A DNA stretch of 64,000 bases from positions 28,849-92,848 of the forward strand of contig NZ_JACHFH010000008.1 of the NCBI RefSeq assembly GCF_014201835.1. The letters run 5' to 3'. The translations under genes and the position numbers were made by a program. The notes under the pieces were generated by a model. The model was not told the DNA's origin. It searched no databases and was given only the letters and a program-made list of their open reading frames with translations. Shown piece by piece: positions 30,903 through 40,059 of the stretch; the first letter of the stretch is position 1, and each line of letters opens with the position of its first letter. This DNA is from Pectinatus brassicae. Its GTDB lineage: Bacteria > Bacillota > Negativicutes > Selenomonadales > Selenomonadaceae.

Positions 30903-32048
30903 TTATACTCCAGCTTTTTGGCAAGAAGCTGGAGTATTTATTTTTCGCATAAAGAAGCTGGTATCGCTTAATAAATCATCTAATGTAGTAAAATCCAAAC
31001 GTTTTAATAGCTCTAATACATATGGATTATCAAGAGGGGTCTTATATAAGGATTTTTGTCCATAATCATTTACATAATCACGGGCAGTTTCTTTTTGTAT
31101 TAATGATTTAGGCCCGCCGACGCAGCCGCCAACACAGCCCATGCCTTCAAAAAAATTAGCAGTGGTTTTATGAGTTATTAAATCTTCCATCATCTGCTTA
31201 CAGGCTGGGATTCCATCGGCATGTTTTGCGGTTAATTCGATTTTGCGATTAGGATTAAGGCGAGCCAAAGTAGCTTTTACAGCAGAACTTACGCCACCAG
31301 CACGGGCATATATTCTTCCAGCTTCAGATGAAAATTCTTTGACAGAATTTTTTTGTGCATAAAGATCAATATCTAATAGTTCAAATATTTCTTTGGCTTC
31401 CTGGAAGGTCAGAACATAGTCAATAGCATCATCAATATCTTTTTCTCTGGATTCTGCTTTTTTGGCGATACATGGACCGACAAATACTGTTAAAGCATCA
31501 GAGTGCAGTTTTTTTACAGTTCGTCCAGCAGCAATCATGGGAGATACAGAAGGCGGAATATTGGGGATAAGGGTTGTATACATTTTTTTTATCATTGCCA
31601 GCCACATTGGACAGCAGCAACTGGTCAGCATAAAATCCTGTTTAGTTTGTATATGATGGTCAAATTCAAGCGCTTCTTTTAATGTAAGAATATCAGCAAA
31701 AACAGCAACCTCCAATAAACCATCAAAGCCGATAGTTTTAAAAGCAGACCGGATCATTCCTGGGCTTATACTGCTGAATTGTCCGAGAAAAGCTGGTGCA
31801 ATAAGGACAAATGCCGTTTTTTCTTTATGCAGGCTTAAGGATTGTAAAACGGCAAGACTGTCCTTGGAGATTTTTTTGCCAGTTTTAATAATTGTATTAT
31901 CGGTGTTTACTAGCTGGTTCAGTTTCCATTCAGGCAAATGTTTTTCCGGCTTAAAAAGACAGTCTAACTGTGTAGGATCATAGATAAAATCACGTTGGCT
32001 GCTGGATTCTTGTAAGGCCTCTTGATATAATTCCTGGATTGTTTTCAT
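30903..32048 (-). CDS. [FeFe]-hydrogenase H-cluster domain protein (group B-like)
   Basis: 381 residues holding only the large-subunit catalytic domain. The three H-cluster signatures are present in variant form: L1 TSCCCPMW, L2 GPCIAKKAE, L3 EGMGCVGGCVGGP. The first about 90 residues contain almost no cysteine, so the ferredoxin-like [4Fe-4S] domains of ordinary HydA are missing. An external electron partner, or a sensory role, is therefore likely. It probably needs HydEFG maturation proteins, none of which are in the window. Upstream of the suf operon, but separated by a terminator. Start ATG at 32048. Confidence 0.85.
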   Translation of the reverse strand: MKTIQELYQEALQESSSQRDFIYDPTQLDCLFKPEKHLPEWKLNQLVNTDNTIIKTGKKISKDSLAVLQSLSLHKEKTAFVLIAPAFLGQFSSISPGMIRSAFKTIGFDGLLEVAVFADILTLKEALEFDHHIQTKQDFMLTSCCCPMWLAMIKKMYTTLIPNIPPSVSPMIAAGRTVKKLHSDALTVFVGPCIAKKAESREKDIDDAIDYVLTFQEAKEIFELLDIDLYAQKNSVKEFSSEAGRIYARAGGVSSAVKATLARLNPNRKIELTAKHADGIPACKQMMEDLITHKTTANFFEGMGCVGGCVGGPKSLIQKETARDYVNDYGQKSLYKTPLDNPYVLELLKRLDFTTLDDLLSDTSFFMRKINTPASCQKAGV

Positions 32049-32351
32049 TTATGAAACTCCTTTAACAATTATATAATAAATAGTATTGCTATTTCTAATA
32101 ATCTTCATAGGTATTGAAATATTATTAACTTTATATTTGGAAAAATAAAGTTAATAAATAATATTAACTTTATCTACTACTAACTATAATTAAAAAAATA
32201 ATTAAAAGCAAGATTTATTTTAGTATTTTACTATTAATAGTGAAGAAATATTAGAAAATAAGGATATAAATATAAAAAAAATAATGTTGAAATAAGTTTG
32301 GCCTATACTTATTTCAACATTATTTTTAAAACAAGATGTTTTTAAAAGCAG
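32049..32351. other. AT-rich intergenic region with the suf terminator
   Basis: No gene visible. It carries the leader of the hydrogenase gene and, at 32280-32324, a perfect 18-bp-arm inverted repeat ending the suf operon. Confidence 0.6.
32273..32324 (-). terminator. Terminator of the suf operon
   Basis: 18-bp arms AATAATGTTGAAATAAGT / ACTTATTTCAACATTATT. On the minus strand it is followed by seven T residues. Confidence 0.9.
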
Positions 32352-32834
32352 TTAGTTTTTTTGTTTGTCTGTAAGCATTTGATTTAATGTATGCCAGGCA
32401 AGCACTGCACATTTTACTCGGGCCGGCATATGGGCAATATCCTTTAGGGCCAGAGCCTCATCAAGTTCTTCTAATTTATCTTCATCGGTTTCCTCACCGC
32501 GTACCATTTTTATAAATAAATCAGTAAATTCAATTGCTTCATCAATTGTTTTGCCAATGACAAGATCAGCCATAATATCGGTAGATGCTTGTGATACAGC
32601 ACAGCCCTGTCCATCGAAAGCAACGTCTTTAATAATGCCGTCTTCGACATTGATTTCTAAAACTATTTCATCGCCGCAGCTGGGATTAATCCCTTTTTTA
32701 ACAAGAATAGCATCACTTTCGCACTGAGGATTTATGGCAGTTTGGCAGTCACTGGCATTACTGAGCTTATGCTTATGGTCGGGGTGGGTATTGTGTTCCA
32801 TTAGAATATCATTATAAATATTATTAAGCGCCAT
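32352..32834 (-). CDS. sufU: SUF Fe-S assembly scaffold/sulfur transfer protein SufU
   Basis: 160 residues, IscU-like. Zinc/sulfur-acceptor ligands are visible: NPSCGDEI (Cys, Asp), GQGCAVSQAS and RVKCAVLAWHTL. SufU accepts persulfide from SufS. A region between Gly64 and Cys carries the SufU-specific longer loop typical of Gram-positive proteins. Overlaps sufS by 11 nt. Confidence 0.95.
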   Translation of the reverse strand: MALNNIYNDILMEHNTHPDHKHKLSNASDCQTAINPQCESDAILVKKGINPSCGDEIVLEINVEDGIIKDVAFDGQGCAVSQASTDIMADLVIGKTIDEAIEFTDLFIKMVRGEETDEDKLEELDEALALKDIAHMPARVKCAVLAWHTLNQMLTDKQKN

Positions 32835-34035
32835 GAAAATAACTCCTTATATATTTTACTCGTTCTATAAGTTGGTGAATATCTTCGTTATCATTATAAA
32901 AAGCCATGCTAGCACGGCAGCAGAAATTGCATTTTAGATAGCGCATCAATGGCTGGGCACAGTGATGCCCGCCACGGATGGCAACATCGCCGGAGTCCAT
33001 TAAGCTTGCTACATCATGGGGATGAACTCCTTCAATATTAAAAGCAATAACGCCATGGTGCAGTGCGGGATTTTTGCTGCCATAGATAGTGACATAAGGC
33101 AGTTTACTTAATTCATCACCAGCTAATTTTCCTAGAGCAGTTTCCCTTTCAATAATAGTGTCATAGCCAACAGACTCCATAAAATCAATAGCAGCAGAAA
33201 GACCGACGGCACCACCAACGTTTTGTGTGCCAGCTTCAAATTTATAAGGAAGTTCAGCGTAGGTTGCCGTTTGCTCATCTACATAGTCAATCATTTCGCC
33301 GCCGGTAAGAAATGGCGGCATTTTTTCCAGATATTCCTGTTTGCCATAAAGAACGCCAATTCCCATAGGCGCATACATTTTATGACCGGAAAAAGAATAA
33401 AAATCGCAATCAAGTTTCTGTACATCAATTTTTATATGGGGAATAGCCTGGGCGCCATCAACAGAAACAATTGTTTTATTAGCGTGGGCAATTGCAGCTA
33501 ATTCTTTTATATTTTGTTCTGCTCCCAAAACATTAGAAACATGGGTTAATGATAAAATTTTTGTTTTAGTAGACAGCTTGTTTGTTAATTCGTCAGTAGT
33601 GATAATACCATCTTCATTGGGATAAAGATAAACTAGTTTAGCGTGATGACGTTTTGCTGCCTGCTGCCAGGGAATCATATTGCTATGGTGTTCCATTATA
33701 GATATAAGAATTTCATCATCAGCCTGTAAAACAAGATCGGATAAACTAAAAGCGACAATATTAAGTGATTCGGAAGCGTTTCTTGTATATATTATTTCCT
33801 GTTCTTTTTGGGCATTGATAAATTTGGCAATTTTTTTGCGGGCGTTTTCATAGGCATCAGTAGCTTTTTGTGATAATTCGTACAGACCGCGCAGGGGGTT
33901 AGCATTTTCCTGTTTATAATACTCAGCAACAGCATCAATTACCATATCAGGCTTTTGGGTTGTAGCAGCATTATCCAGATATGCTAAAGACTTATTATGG
34001 CGCATTATGGGAAAATAGTTTTTATATAGATTCAT
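32824..34035 (-). CDS. sufS: Cysteine desulfurase SufS
   Basis: About 403 residues from the ATG at 34035 (MNLYKNYFPIMRHNKSLAYL) with AAGGA upstream; it overlaps sufD by 14 nt. PLP lysine in FSGHKMYAPMGIG, cofactor aspartate in SVDGAQAIPH, and active-site cysteine in RGGHHCAQPL. Removes sulfur from cysteine for cluster assembly and passes it to SufU. Confidence 0.95.
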   Translation of the reverse strand: MNLYKNYFPIMRHNKSLAYLDNAATTQKPDMVIDAVAEYYKQENANPLRGLYELSQKATDAYENARKKIAKFINAQKEQEIIYTRNASESLNIVAFSLSDLVLQADDEILISIMEHHSNMIPWQQAAKRHHAKLVYLYPNEDGIITTDELTNKLSTKTKILSLTHVSNVLGAEQNIKELAAIAHANKTIVSVDGAQAIPHIKIDVQKLDCDFYSFSGHKMYAPMGIGVLYGKQEYLEKMPPFLTGGEMIDYVDEQTATYAELPYKFEAGTQNVGGAVGLSAAIDFMESVGYDTIIERETALGKLAGDELSKLPYVTIYGSKNPALHHGVIAFNIEGVHPHDVASLMDSGDVAIRGGHHCAQPLMRYLKCNFCCRASMAFYNDNEDIHQLIERVKYIRSYFHGA

Positions 34036-35095
34036 TACATAGCACATCCTTACTGTAGTTATCAATTTTTGCTGCTAAATTTGCTGGTAAAATATTTTTT
34101 AGGCGGCTAAGTGTTGATTCAAGAAATATTTGGCGGGCGGCTTTTTCATTAATACCACGGGATTTTAAATAAAATAATGGTTCTTCATCAAGGGTACCAA
34201 TCGCAGCACCATGATTACCGGCAACATCATCTTCATCGCAGAGAATAAGCGGGACGCTTTTGTTTTTTACTTTATCACTCAGCAATAAAACATATTCACT
34301 TTCATTACCGCTGGCGCCTTTACAGCCACGATGAAAATCAATAGTACCACGGGCGGTTTTTTTGCTGCTGTCTAAAAGTATACCGGTCATTTTTATATCA
34401 GAAGTGCTTTTGCTGCCATAATGACAGGCAACATAATTTAAATCGATGTCCTGTTCGCTTTGACCGATGTAATCAGCATAAATTTCGACAGATGATTTAT
34501 AGCCGGTTAAATTGGCAGTTACTGAGGCAAGTGCTGTTTTGCCGCCTAAAGGTATCTGATGGATTTTTATATGGGCTTCATTATCAAGCTGGGCAGTAAT
34601 ATTGTTAAAAGCAATGCTGCTTTGCCCTGACAGCTGCAAAAATGTAATATTTGCTTTGGCGTGGGCAGCAGCTTTGATACGAATAAGATCGGCATATTGA
34701 CCATGGGCTTTTACCGCAGCAGATACAGAAATAATAATATTAGCAATACTATTTTCTTCTAGAATGATATCAAATAATGCAGTTAATTTATCATCATTAT
34801 GCATAGTAAGATCAATGATAAGCGGCAGATCATTATGCGAATTTTTATTTACAACGATTTTTTTTCGTAATGAGGCATTTGCCATAATATAATTAATGAC
34901 TTTATTATTACTGCCAATTACAGGTAACTCATCAGAGACAGCAATATCTTTAATATTTATATTGTTGGTGCTGCCTGTAATATTAGGTTCTATTTTACTG
35001 TCAGCAGTATTAGAAAGTTCAATCTGCTTATAATTAACATTGAATCTATTCCAGGTTAGAACAGGCAGCTCATTAGCGTGTAAAAGAGTGTTCAT
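34022..35095 (-). CDS. sufD: Fe-S assembly protein SufD
   Basis: 357 residues, with the SufBD beta-helix C-terminus (GAAIGTLDEEPLFYLKSRGIN). The region around GTIDFHRGCKGA matches the usual SufD core. Forms the SufBC2D scaffold with SufB and SufC. Start overlaps the sufB stop (TGATG). The N-terminus is divergent, as usual for SufD. Confidence 0.93.
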   Translation of the reverse strand: MNTLLHANELPVLTWNRFNVNYKQIELSNTADSKIEPNITGSTNNINIKDIAVSDELPVIGSNNKVINYIMANASLRKKIVVNKNSHNDLPLIIDLTMHNDDKLTALFDIILEENSIANIIISVSAAVKAHGQYADLIRIKAAAHAKANITFLQLSGQSSIAFNNITAQLDNEAHIKIHQIPLGGKTALASVTANLTGYKSSVEIYADYIGQSEQDIDLNYVACHYGSKSTSDIKMTGILLDSSKKTARGTIDFHRGCKGASGNESEYVLLLSDKVKNKSVPLILCDEDDVAGNHGAAIGTLDEEPLFYLKSRGINEKAARQIFLESTLSRLKNILPANLAAKIDNYSKDVLCNESI

Positions 35096-36522
35096 CAGCC
35101 TATTCCTCCTTCCATTTCCAAACGGATTAAATTATTCATTTCCACGGCATATTCCAGCGGCAGTTCTTTGGAAATAGGATTGGCAAAACCATTTACAATT
35201 AAAGTTTTTGCTTCATTTTCGCTGAGTCCGCGGCTCATTAGGTAGAATACGGCATCGTCATCAATACGGCCGATGGAAGCTTCATGACCGACATTGACAT
35301 CATCACAGCGTACATCCATTACTGGTATGGTATCTGAGCGCGATTTATCATCGAGCATCAAGGACTGGCATGATACGCTGGCTTTGCTTTTATGCGCGTT
35401 TTCAGTGATGGTAACAGCACTTCTAAAAGTACTTATACCGCCAGATTTTGAAAGAGACTTGGTATTTACCACCGAGGAGGTATGAGGTGCGTTATGCAAT
35501 ATTTTAGTTCCTGTATCGAGATTTTGCCCTTCACCAGCAAAAGTAATACCTGTGAACTCTGATTTTGCGTATTCACCATTTAAAATTGTCATTGGATACA
35601 GATAAGAGGTATGTGAACCAAAAGAGCCGGATACCCATTCCATGATGCCGTTTTTTTCTACTTTGGCGCGTTTAGTATTTAAGTTATACATATTTTTCGA
35701 CCAGTTTTCAATGGTTGAATAACGTAAATGGGCATTTTCACCGACGAATAATTCAACACAGCCGGCATGCAGATTGGCTACATTATATTTAGGGGCAGAA
35801 CAGCCTTCAATAAAATGCAGATCAGCACCTTTATCGAGTATTATCAAAGTATGTTCAAATTGTCCGGCTCCGGGAGAATTCAGACGAAAATAGGACTGCA
35901 GCGGAATTTCTACTTTTACATAGGGCGGCACATAGACAAAAGAACCACCGGACCATACAGCACCATGCAGGGCAGCAAACTTATGGTCAGAAGCGGGGAC
36001 AAGGCGCATGAAATGTTTCCGTATCATTTCAGCAAACGGGCCGCTAAGCGCTTCTTCAATACCGCTGTAGATAACGCCTTTTTTAGCAACAGATTTTTGC
36101 AGATTATGATAGACTAGCTCTGAGTCATATTGAGCACCAACACCGCCTAATGCTTTTTTTTCAGCTTCCGGAATACCAAGACGGTCAAAGGTGTCTTTTA
36201 TATCTTCGGGGACTTCATCCCAATTGGCGGAAAGTTTTGTGTTGGGGCGGACGTAGGTTACAATGTTGTCAATATTGAGTTCGCTGATATCAGGACCCCA
36301 GTTGGGAATGTGCAGTTCATTATATGTCTGTAGGGATTTTAAACGATGTTCCAGCATCCAGGCTGGTTCATTTTTTTTAGCACTTATTTGTCGTACTATT
36401 TCTTCGGTGAGACCAGAAGAAAGTTTTTCAACATCTTTCTCTGCTTTAGTAAAATCATACAAACTGCGGTTGATTTCTGTTATTGGAGCAGTTTTAGTTA
36501 AAACCTCAGGCATTTTTATCAC
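35095..36522 (-). CDS. sufB: Fe-S assembly protein SufB
   Basis: 475 residues. Conserved SufB features: IYSGIEEALSGPFAEMI, KVEIPLQSYFRLNSPGAGQFEHT, and GHEASIGRIDDDAVFYLMSRG near the C-terminus. Scaffold subunit on which the cluster is assembled. Overlaps sufC by 17 nt. Confidence 0.96.
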   Translation of the reverse strand: MIKMPEVLTKTAPITEINRSLYDFTKAEKDVEKLSSGLTEEIVRQISAKKNEPAWMLEHRLKSLQTYNELHIPNWGPDISELNIDNIVTYVRPNTKLSANWDEVPEDIKDTFDRLGIPEAEKKALGGVGAQYDSELVYHNLQKSVAKKGVIYSGIEEALSGPFAEMIRKHFMRLVPASDHKFAALHGAVWSGGSFVYVPPYVKVEIPLQSYFRLNSPGAGQFEHTLIILDKGADLHFIEGCSAPKYNVANLHAGCVELFVGENAHLRYSTIENWSKNMYNLNTKRAKVEKNGIMEWVSGSFGSHTSYLYPMTILNGEYAKSEFTGITFAGEGQNLDTGTKILHNAPHTSSVVNTKSLSKSGGISTFRSAVTITENAHKSKASVSCQSLMLDDKSRSDTIPVMDVRCDDVNVGHEASIGRIDDDAVFYLMSRGLSENEAKTLIVNGFANPISKELPLEYAVEMNNLIRLEMEGGIG

Positions 36523-37270
36523 CTACTTGTATTTCAAAACGGGAAAAACCATGTTCATTTATTTCATTTATTAATTCGCTGCCGCCTTCAGCAATTATAT
36601 TTCCCTTAACCAGAATATGGACTTTATCAATGTTTAATTTATTTAAGATATGCATATTGTGGGAAATAATCAGCATGCCTTTTTCTTTATCTTGCTGGAA
36701 TTCATTAATTCCTTTAAGCATTATATTAACAGCGTCAACATCAAGCCCGGAATCAGTTTCATCTAATATTGCCAATTGGGGTGAGAGCATTAACAGCTGT
36801 AGCATTTCAACTTTTTTGCGTTCACCGCCGGAAAAGCCCACATTGAGATCACGTTCGAGATATTCTTTTTTTAAGTCTAAGATTGTTAAAATAGAATTGA
36901 GCTTTTCGCGAAATTGCTTATTAGTTAGTGGAACAGCAGAATTTTTTACTGCTGAACGCAGAAAACTGTATAAACTTATGCCGGGAATTTCTACGGGATT
37001 TTGAAATGATAAAAATATACCTTTTTTGGCTCTTTTATCGGTAGCAAGAGCCGTTATATCTTCATCTTCGAATAAGATATGTCCATGTGTTGTTTTGTAA
37101 GCCGGATTAGCTAATAAGGAAGAACCAAATGTGGATTTTCCAGCACCGTTTGGCCCCATCAGTACATGTGTCTCGCCTTTATTTATGGTAAGATTTAAAT
37201 TTTTTAAAATAGCAATATCATCTGTTGATGCAACAGAATAATTATTAACCTCTAGTAATTTTTCAGACAT
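36506..37270 (-). CDS. sufC: Fe-S assembly ATPase SufC
   Basis: About 254 residues from the ATG at 37270 (MSEKLLEVNNYS), 8-9 nt after AAGGAG. An upstream GTG would overlap that Shine-Dalgarno. Walker A GPNGAGKST, signature SGGERKKVEML, Walker B LAILDETDSGLDVDA. Soluble ABC-type ATPase that remodels SufBD. First gene of sufCBDSU; order is the Gram-positive one except that B precedes D. Confidence 0.96.
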   Translation of the reverse strand: MSEKLLEVNNYSVASTDDIAILKNLNLTINKGETHVLMGPNGAGKSTFGSSLLANPAYKTTHGHILFEDEDITALATDKRAKKGIFLSFQNPVEIPGISLYSFLRSAVKNSAVPLTNKQFREKLNSILTILDLKKEYLERDLNVGFSGGERKKVEMLQLLMLSPQLAILDETDSGLDVDAVNIMLKGINEFQQDKEKGMLIISHNMHILNKLNIDKVHILVKGNIIAEGGSELINEINEHGFSRFEIQVGDKNA

Positions 37271-37437
37271 AAAAAGCACTCCTTAACAGCAATAATAGTA
37301 TTTCTTGTATATTAATCATTTAAATATTATTTATTTGATAAGATATCATCTTAACAATATTATACTACTAAGATATAATATAAACAATAGTTATTTTTAG
37401 GTGATAGGATATAAAAAATAATTTATAAAAAAATACC

Positions 37438-37477
37438 ACAAAAAGCGCCTGCCAGTATAATCGGCAGACGCTTTTTA
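37438..37477 (-). terminator. Terminator after the L-LDH-like gene
   Basis: Stem AAAAGCGCCTGCC / GGCAGACGCTTTTT (one mismatch) 27 nt beyond the stop; on the minus strand it ends in a T tract. Confidence 0.8.
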
Positions 37478-37503
37478 ATACTTTTTATTGAATTGTAATT
37501 ATA

Positions 37504-38451
37504 TTAGCAGCTGGCTAAGGCTTTTCTTACACTATCCGCAGACGCGTAAAGAAGTTTTCTTTCTTCATCAGTAAGTTTTACTTCGAAAGATTTTACAACA
37601 CCCTCAGCACAAAGCATACGAGGAATGCTTAAGGAAACATCGGTTAAACCATATTCACCTTCAAGTGGAGCAGACATCGGTAAAATAGTATGTTCATCAT
37701 AAAGAATTGATTTTATGAAGCGGCAGGCAACCATAGCAATACCAGTATTGGTCCAGCCTTTTAAGTTAATGATATCATATGCTACCTGAACGATTTCATC
37801 TTCGATGGCTTTACGTTCAATTTTATCAGAGAAATTAAAGCAGTCATCAAGATGTTCTAATGGCATACCAGCGATATTTACCGTGCTCCATGCTGGGAAA
37901 GCAGAATTGCCATGTTCACCTAAAATATAACCATGGATATTTTTAGGATCAACATGATAATGATTAGCTAAAATACGACGGAAACGGAAGGTTTCAAGCA
38001 TTGTACCTGTACCAACAATTTTCTCACGAGGATAATCAAATTTAGTGGCAATACAATGAGTTGCTACATCTAAAGGATTGGTAATAGCAATTATCATGGC
38101 TTCTTTGGTGTATTTGGTAATTTCGGTCATGATACTGCCCATGATTTTGGAATTGGTTTTAGCTAGGATAAGGCGATCAGGAGTTTCACCCGGCCTGATG
38201 CTAGGACCGGCGGTGATAATAATTATGCCGGCATCTTTACAATCGGCGTAAGTACCACTATGGACATTGATATTAGTGCTATAGATACAAGATGTTGCAT
38301 GGCTGGCGTCGAGTGCTTCGCCTTTAGCTTTATCGGCGTTAAGATCAATTAAAGCAATTTCTGATGCCAATTGAAAATCTGTGATTTTGTTTAAAATAGC
38401 GGAGCCTACATTACTAGCTCCAATAATTACGACTTTACCTCTTTTAATCAT
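37504..38451 (-). CDS. L-lactate/L-2-hydroxycarboxylate dehydrogenase family protein
   Basis: 315 residues. Dinucleotide site VVIIGASNVGSAI, catalytic-histidine motif GEHGNSAFPAWS and the family's ITNPLDV all present. The substrate loop is atypical: where LDH has Gln102 and Arg109 (QKPGETR), this has IRPGETP, with an Arg two residues later. It therefore resembles L-2-hydroxyisocaproate dehydrogenases more than lactate-specific LDH. Cytosolic, probably recycles NADH in fermentation. RBS GAGGAG 8 nt upstream. Monocistronic. Confidence 0.85.
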   Translation of the reverse strand: MIKRGKVVIIGASNVGSAILNKITDFQLASEIALIDLNADKAKGEALDASHATSCIYSTNINVHSGTYADCKDAGIIIITAGPSIRPGETPDRLILAKTNSKIMGSIMTEITKYTKEAMIIAITNPLDVATHCIATKFDYPREKIVGTGTMLETFRFRRILANHYHVDPKNIHGYILGEHGNSAFPAWSTVNIAGMPLEHLDDCFNFSDKIERKAIEDEIVQVAYDIINLKGWTNTGIAMVACRFIKSILYDEHTILPMSAPLEGEYGLTDVSLSIPRMLCAEGVVKSFEVKLTDEERKLLYASADSVRKALASC

Positions 38452-39076
38452 GAAATACTCCTCTCAATTATGCAGTAATATAATCACAGAAAGCATTATC
38501 TGTAATTATGTTACTGGAAAAATTCACTAATTGTTGAATTCCTTATGAAATTTATAATACCTGCACTATTAATTTAAATATAAATAAAATTTATATTTAA
38601 AATGTAAAAAAATATTATATTGAATTGCAGGTTAAATAAAAAAAATGCAGGTAAAATTGTGCCATATAGTAAAAGCGATGTCAAGGCATTAAACAATAGA
38701 GTAAAAATTATTATAATTATAAAAAAAAATTATGGTAGACTTAAAAAAACATAATTTAAGAATAACAATTCTTACAGCAGTAATAACATATTACATTATA
38801 CTGTAAGTATGTATTATTAAAAATTATAATAACTAACACAAATAATAACTATTACGTATTGAAAGAAAAGGATTTACATAGAAAATGATTTGTATTAATA
38901 TGAATAAATTTAAAAATAATAAATGAAACTTATTGTTAAATGCAGTACTGCAAAAAAATATTTATTGTTCTGCGAAAAAAATAATAAAAAAAGAGTATAA
39001 AATTAATTGCAGATGGGTAATAATGACGAAATATGTTATTATGAAGGTATACTAAAAAATGCAAATGGAGATTATT
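38452..39076. other. AT-rich intergenic region, no gene
   Basis: About 600 nt of strongly AT-rich DNA between divergent ldh-like and ecfA-like genes. I see no convincing ORF or RNA gene. It should hold both promoters, but no clear consensus is visible. Confidence 0.6.
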
Positions 39077-39907
39077 ATGCAGGGAATAGAAATAAAAAAT
39101 CTTACATATAAATATAAACAAATAAATGGTGAAGAAGAAAAGGCATTGGATAATGTCAGCCTGAATTTAAATAAGGGGGATTTTGTTGCCATTATAGGCA
39201 TGAATGGGTCAGGTAAATCAACTTTAGCACGTCATCTCAATGGGTTATTAGTTCCCTCGGAGGGAAATTGCGTTGTTGATGGCATAAATACTAATGAGGA
39301 AGAAAATATATGGCAGGTGCGAAAAAAAGTAGGCATGGTATTTCAAAATCCTGATAACCAGATTATTGCGGCAATTGTAGAAGATGATGTGGCCTTTGGT
39401 CCAGAAAATTTGGGAATAATGCCAGCAGAAATAAAAACAAGAGTAATAGAAAGCTTAAAAGCGGTAAAAATGGAGAATAAACGCAAATTTGCGCCGCATC
39501 TTTTATCGGGTGGGCAAAAACAGTTAATTGCCATAGCCGGTGTTTTGGCAATGCGTACAGACTACCTTGTTCTTGATGAACCAACCGCTATGCTCGATCC
39601 CTCTGGTCGTCAGGCAGTTATGGAGGCAGTGCATGCTATTCATGAAAAATATGGGATAACAATAATTTTAATAACACATTTTATGGACGAAGCGGTAGAT
39701 GCCGATAGAATAATAGTAATGCATAAAGGAAAAGTGGCAGCAGATGGCAGCCCAGCAGAAATTTTCAAGAATGCGGCAAAGGTTAAAAAAATGGGTTTGG
39801 ATTTACCATTAGCGGCAGAATTTGCTGCTAAATTACGGCAAAAAAAAGTGCCATTGTCAGAAAATATTTATCGTGATGTAGAGTTAATAAGGGAATTGAA
39901 TAAATAA
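39077..39907 (+). CDS. ecfA: ECF transporter ATPase EcfA1-like, orphan
   Basis: About 276 residues from the ATG at 39077 (MQGIEIKNLTYKY), with TGGAG 6 nt upstream; an earlier ATG lacks an RBS. Walker A GMNGSGKST, Q-loop FQNPDNQIIAAIVEDDVAFG (typical EcfA), signature LLSGGQKQL, Walker B YLVLDEPTAMLDPS. Normally dimerises with EcfA2 and pairs with EcfT to energise vitamin-binding S components. Here it stands alone between terminators, so its partners must be encoded elsewhere or are missing. Confidence 0.9.
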   Translation: MQGIEIKNLTYKYKQINGEEEKALDNVSLNLNKGDFVAIIGMNGSGKSTLARHLNGLLVPSEGNCVVDGINTNEEENIWQVRKKVGMVFQNPDNQIIAAIVEDDVAFGPENLGIMPAEIKTRVIESLKAVKMENKRKFAPHLLSGGQKQLIAIAGVLAMRTDYLVLDEPTAMLDPSGRQAVMEAVHAIHEKYGITIILITHFMDEAVDADRIIVMHKGKVAADGSPAEIFKNAAKVKKMGLDLPLAAEFAAKLRQKKVPLSENIYRDVELIRELNK

Positions 39908-39956
39908 ACTACAAAAAAGTTGGCATGAATAAATGCCAACTTTTTTTGTAGTTTAT
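39906..39956. terminator. Bidirectional terminator between ecfA and levR1
   Basis: Stem of about 20 bp (AACTACAAAAAAGTTGGCAT / ATGCCAACTTTTTTTGTAGTT) between convergent genes. It overlaps the end of the -1 frame extension of levR1. Confidence 0.85.
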
Positions 39957-40059
39957 TTTATCTGTGGAAAATTTAATGTGAATAAATCAACTATATAGGC
40001 TATTTCTGTGTCGGGAATAGTTACACCGTAACTTTCTTCTAATATAATAAAATAGTTTT

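Noticed and set aside
38452..38560. Rex-type operator upstream of the LDH-family gene
   Set aside because: The best candidate (TTAGTGAATTTTTCCAGTAA) matches the TTGTGAA-N4-TTCACAA consensus poorly.
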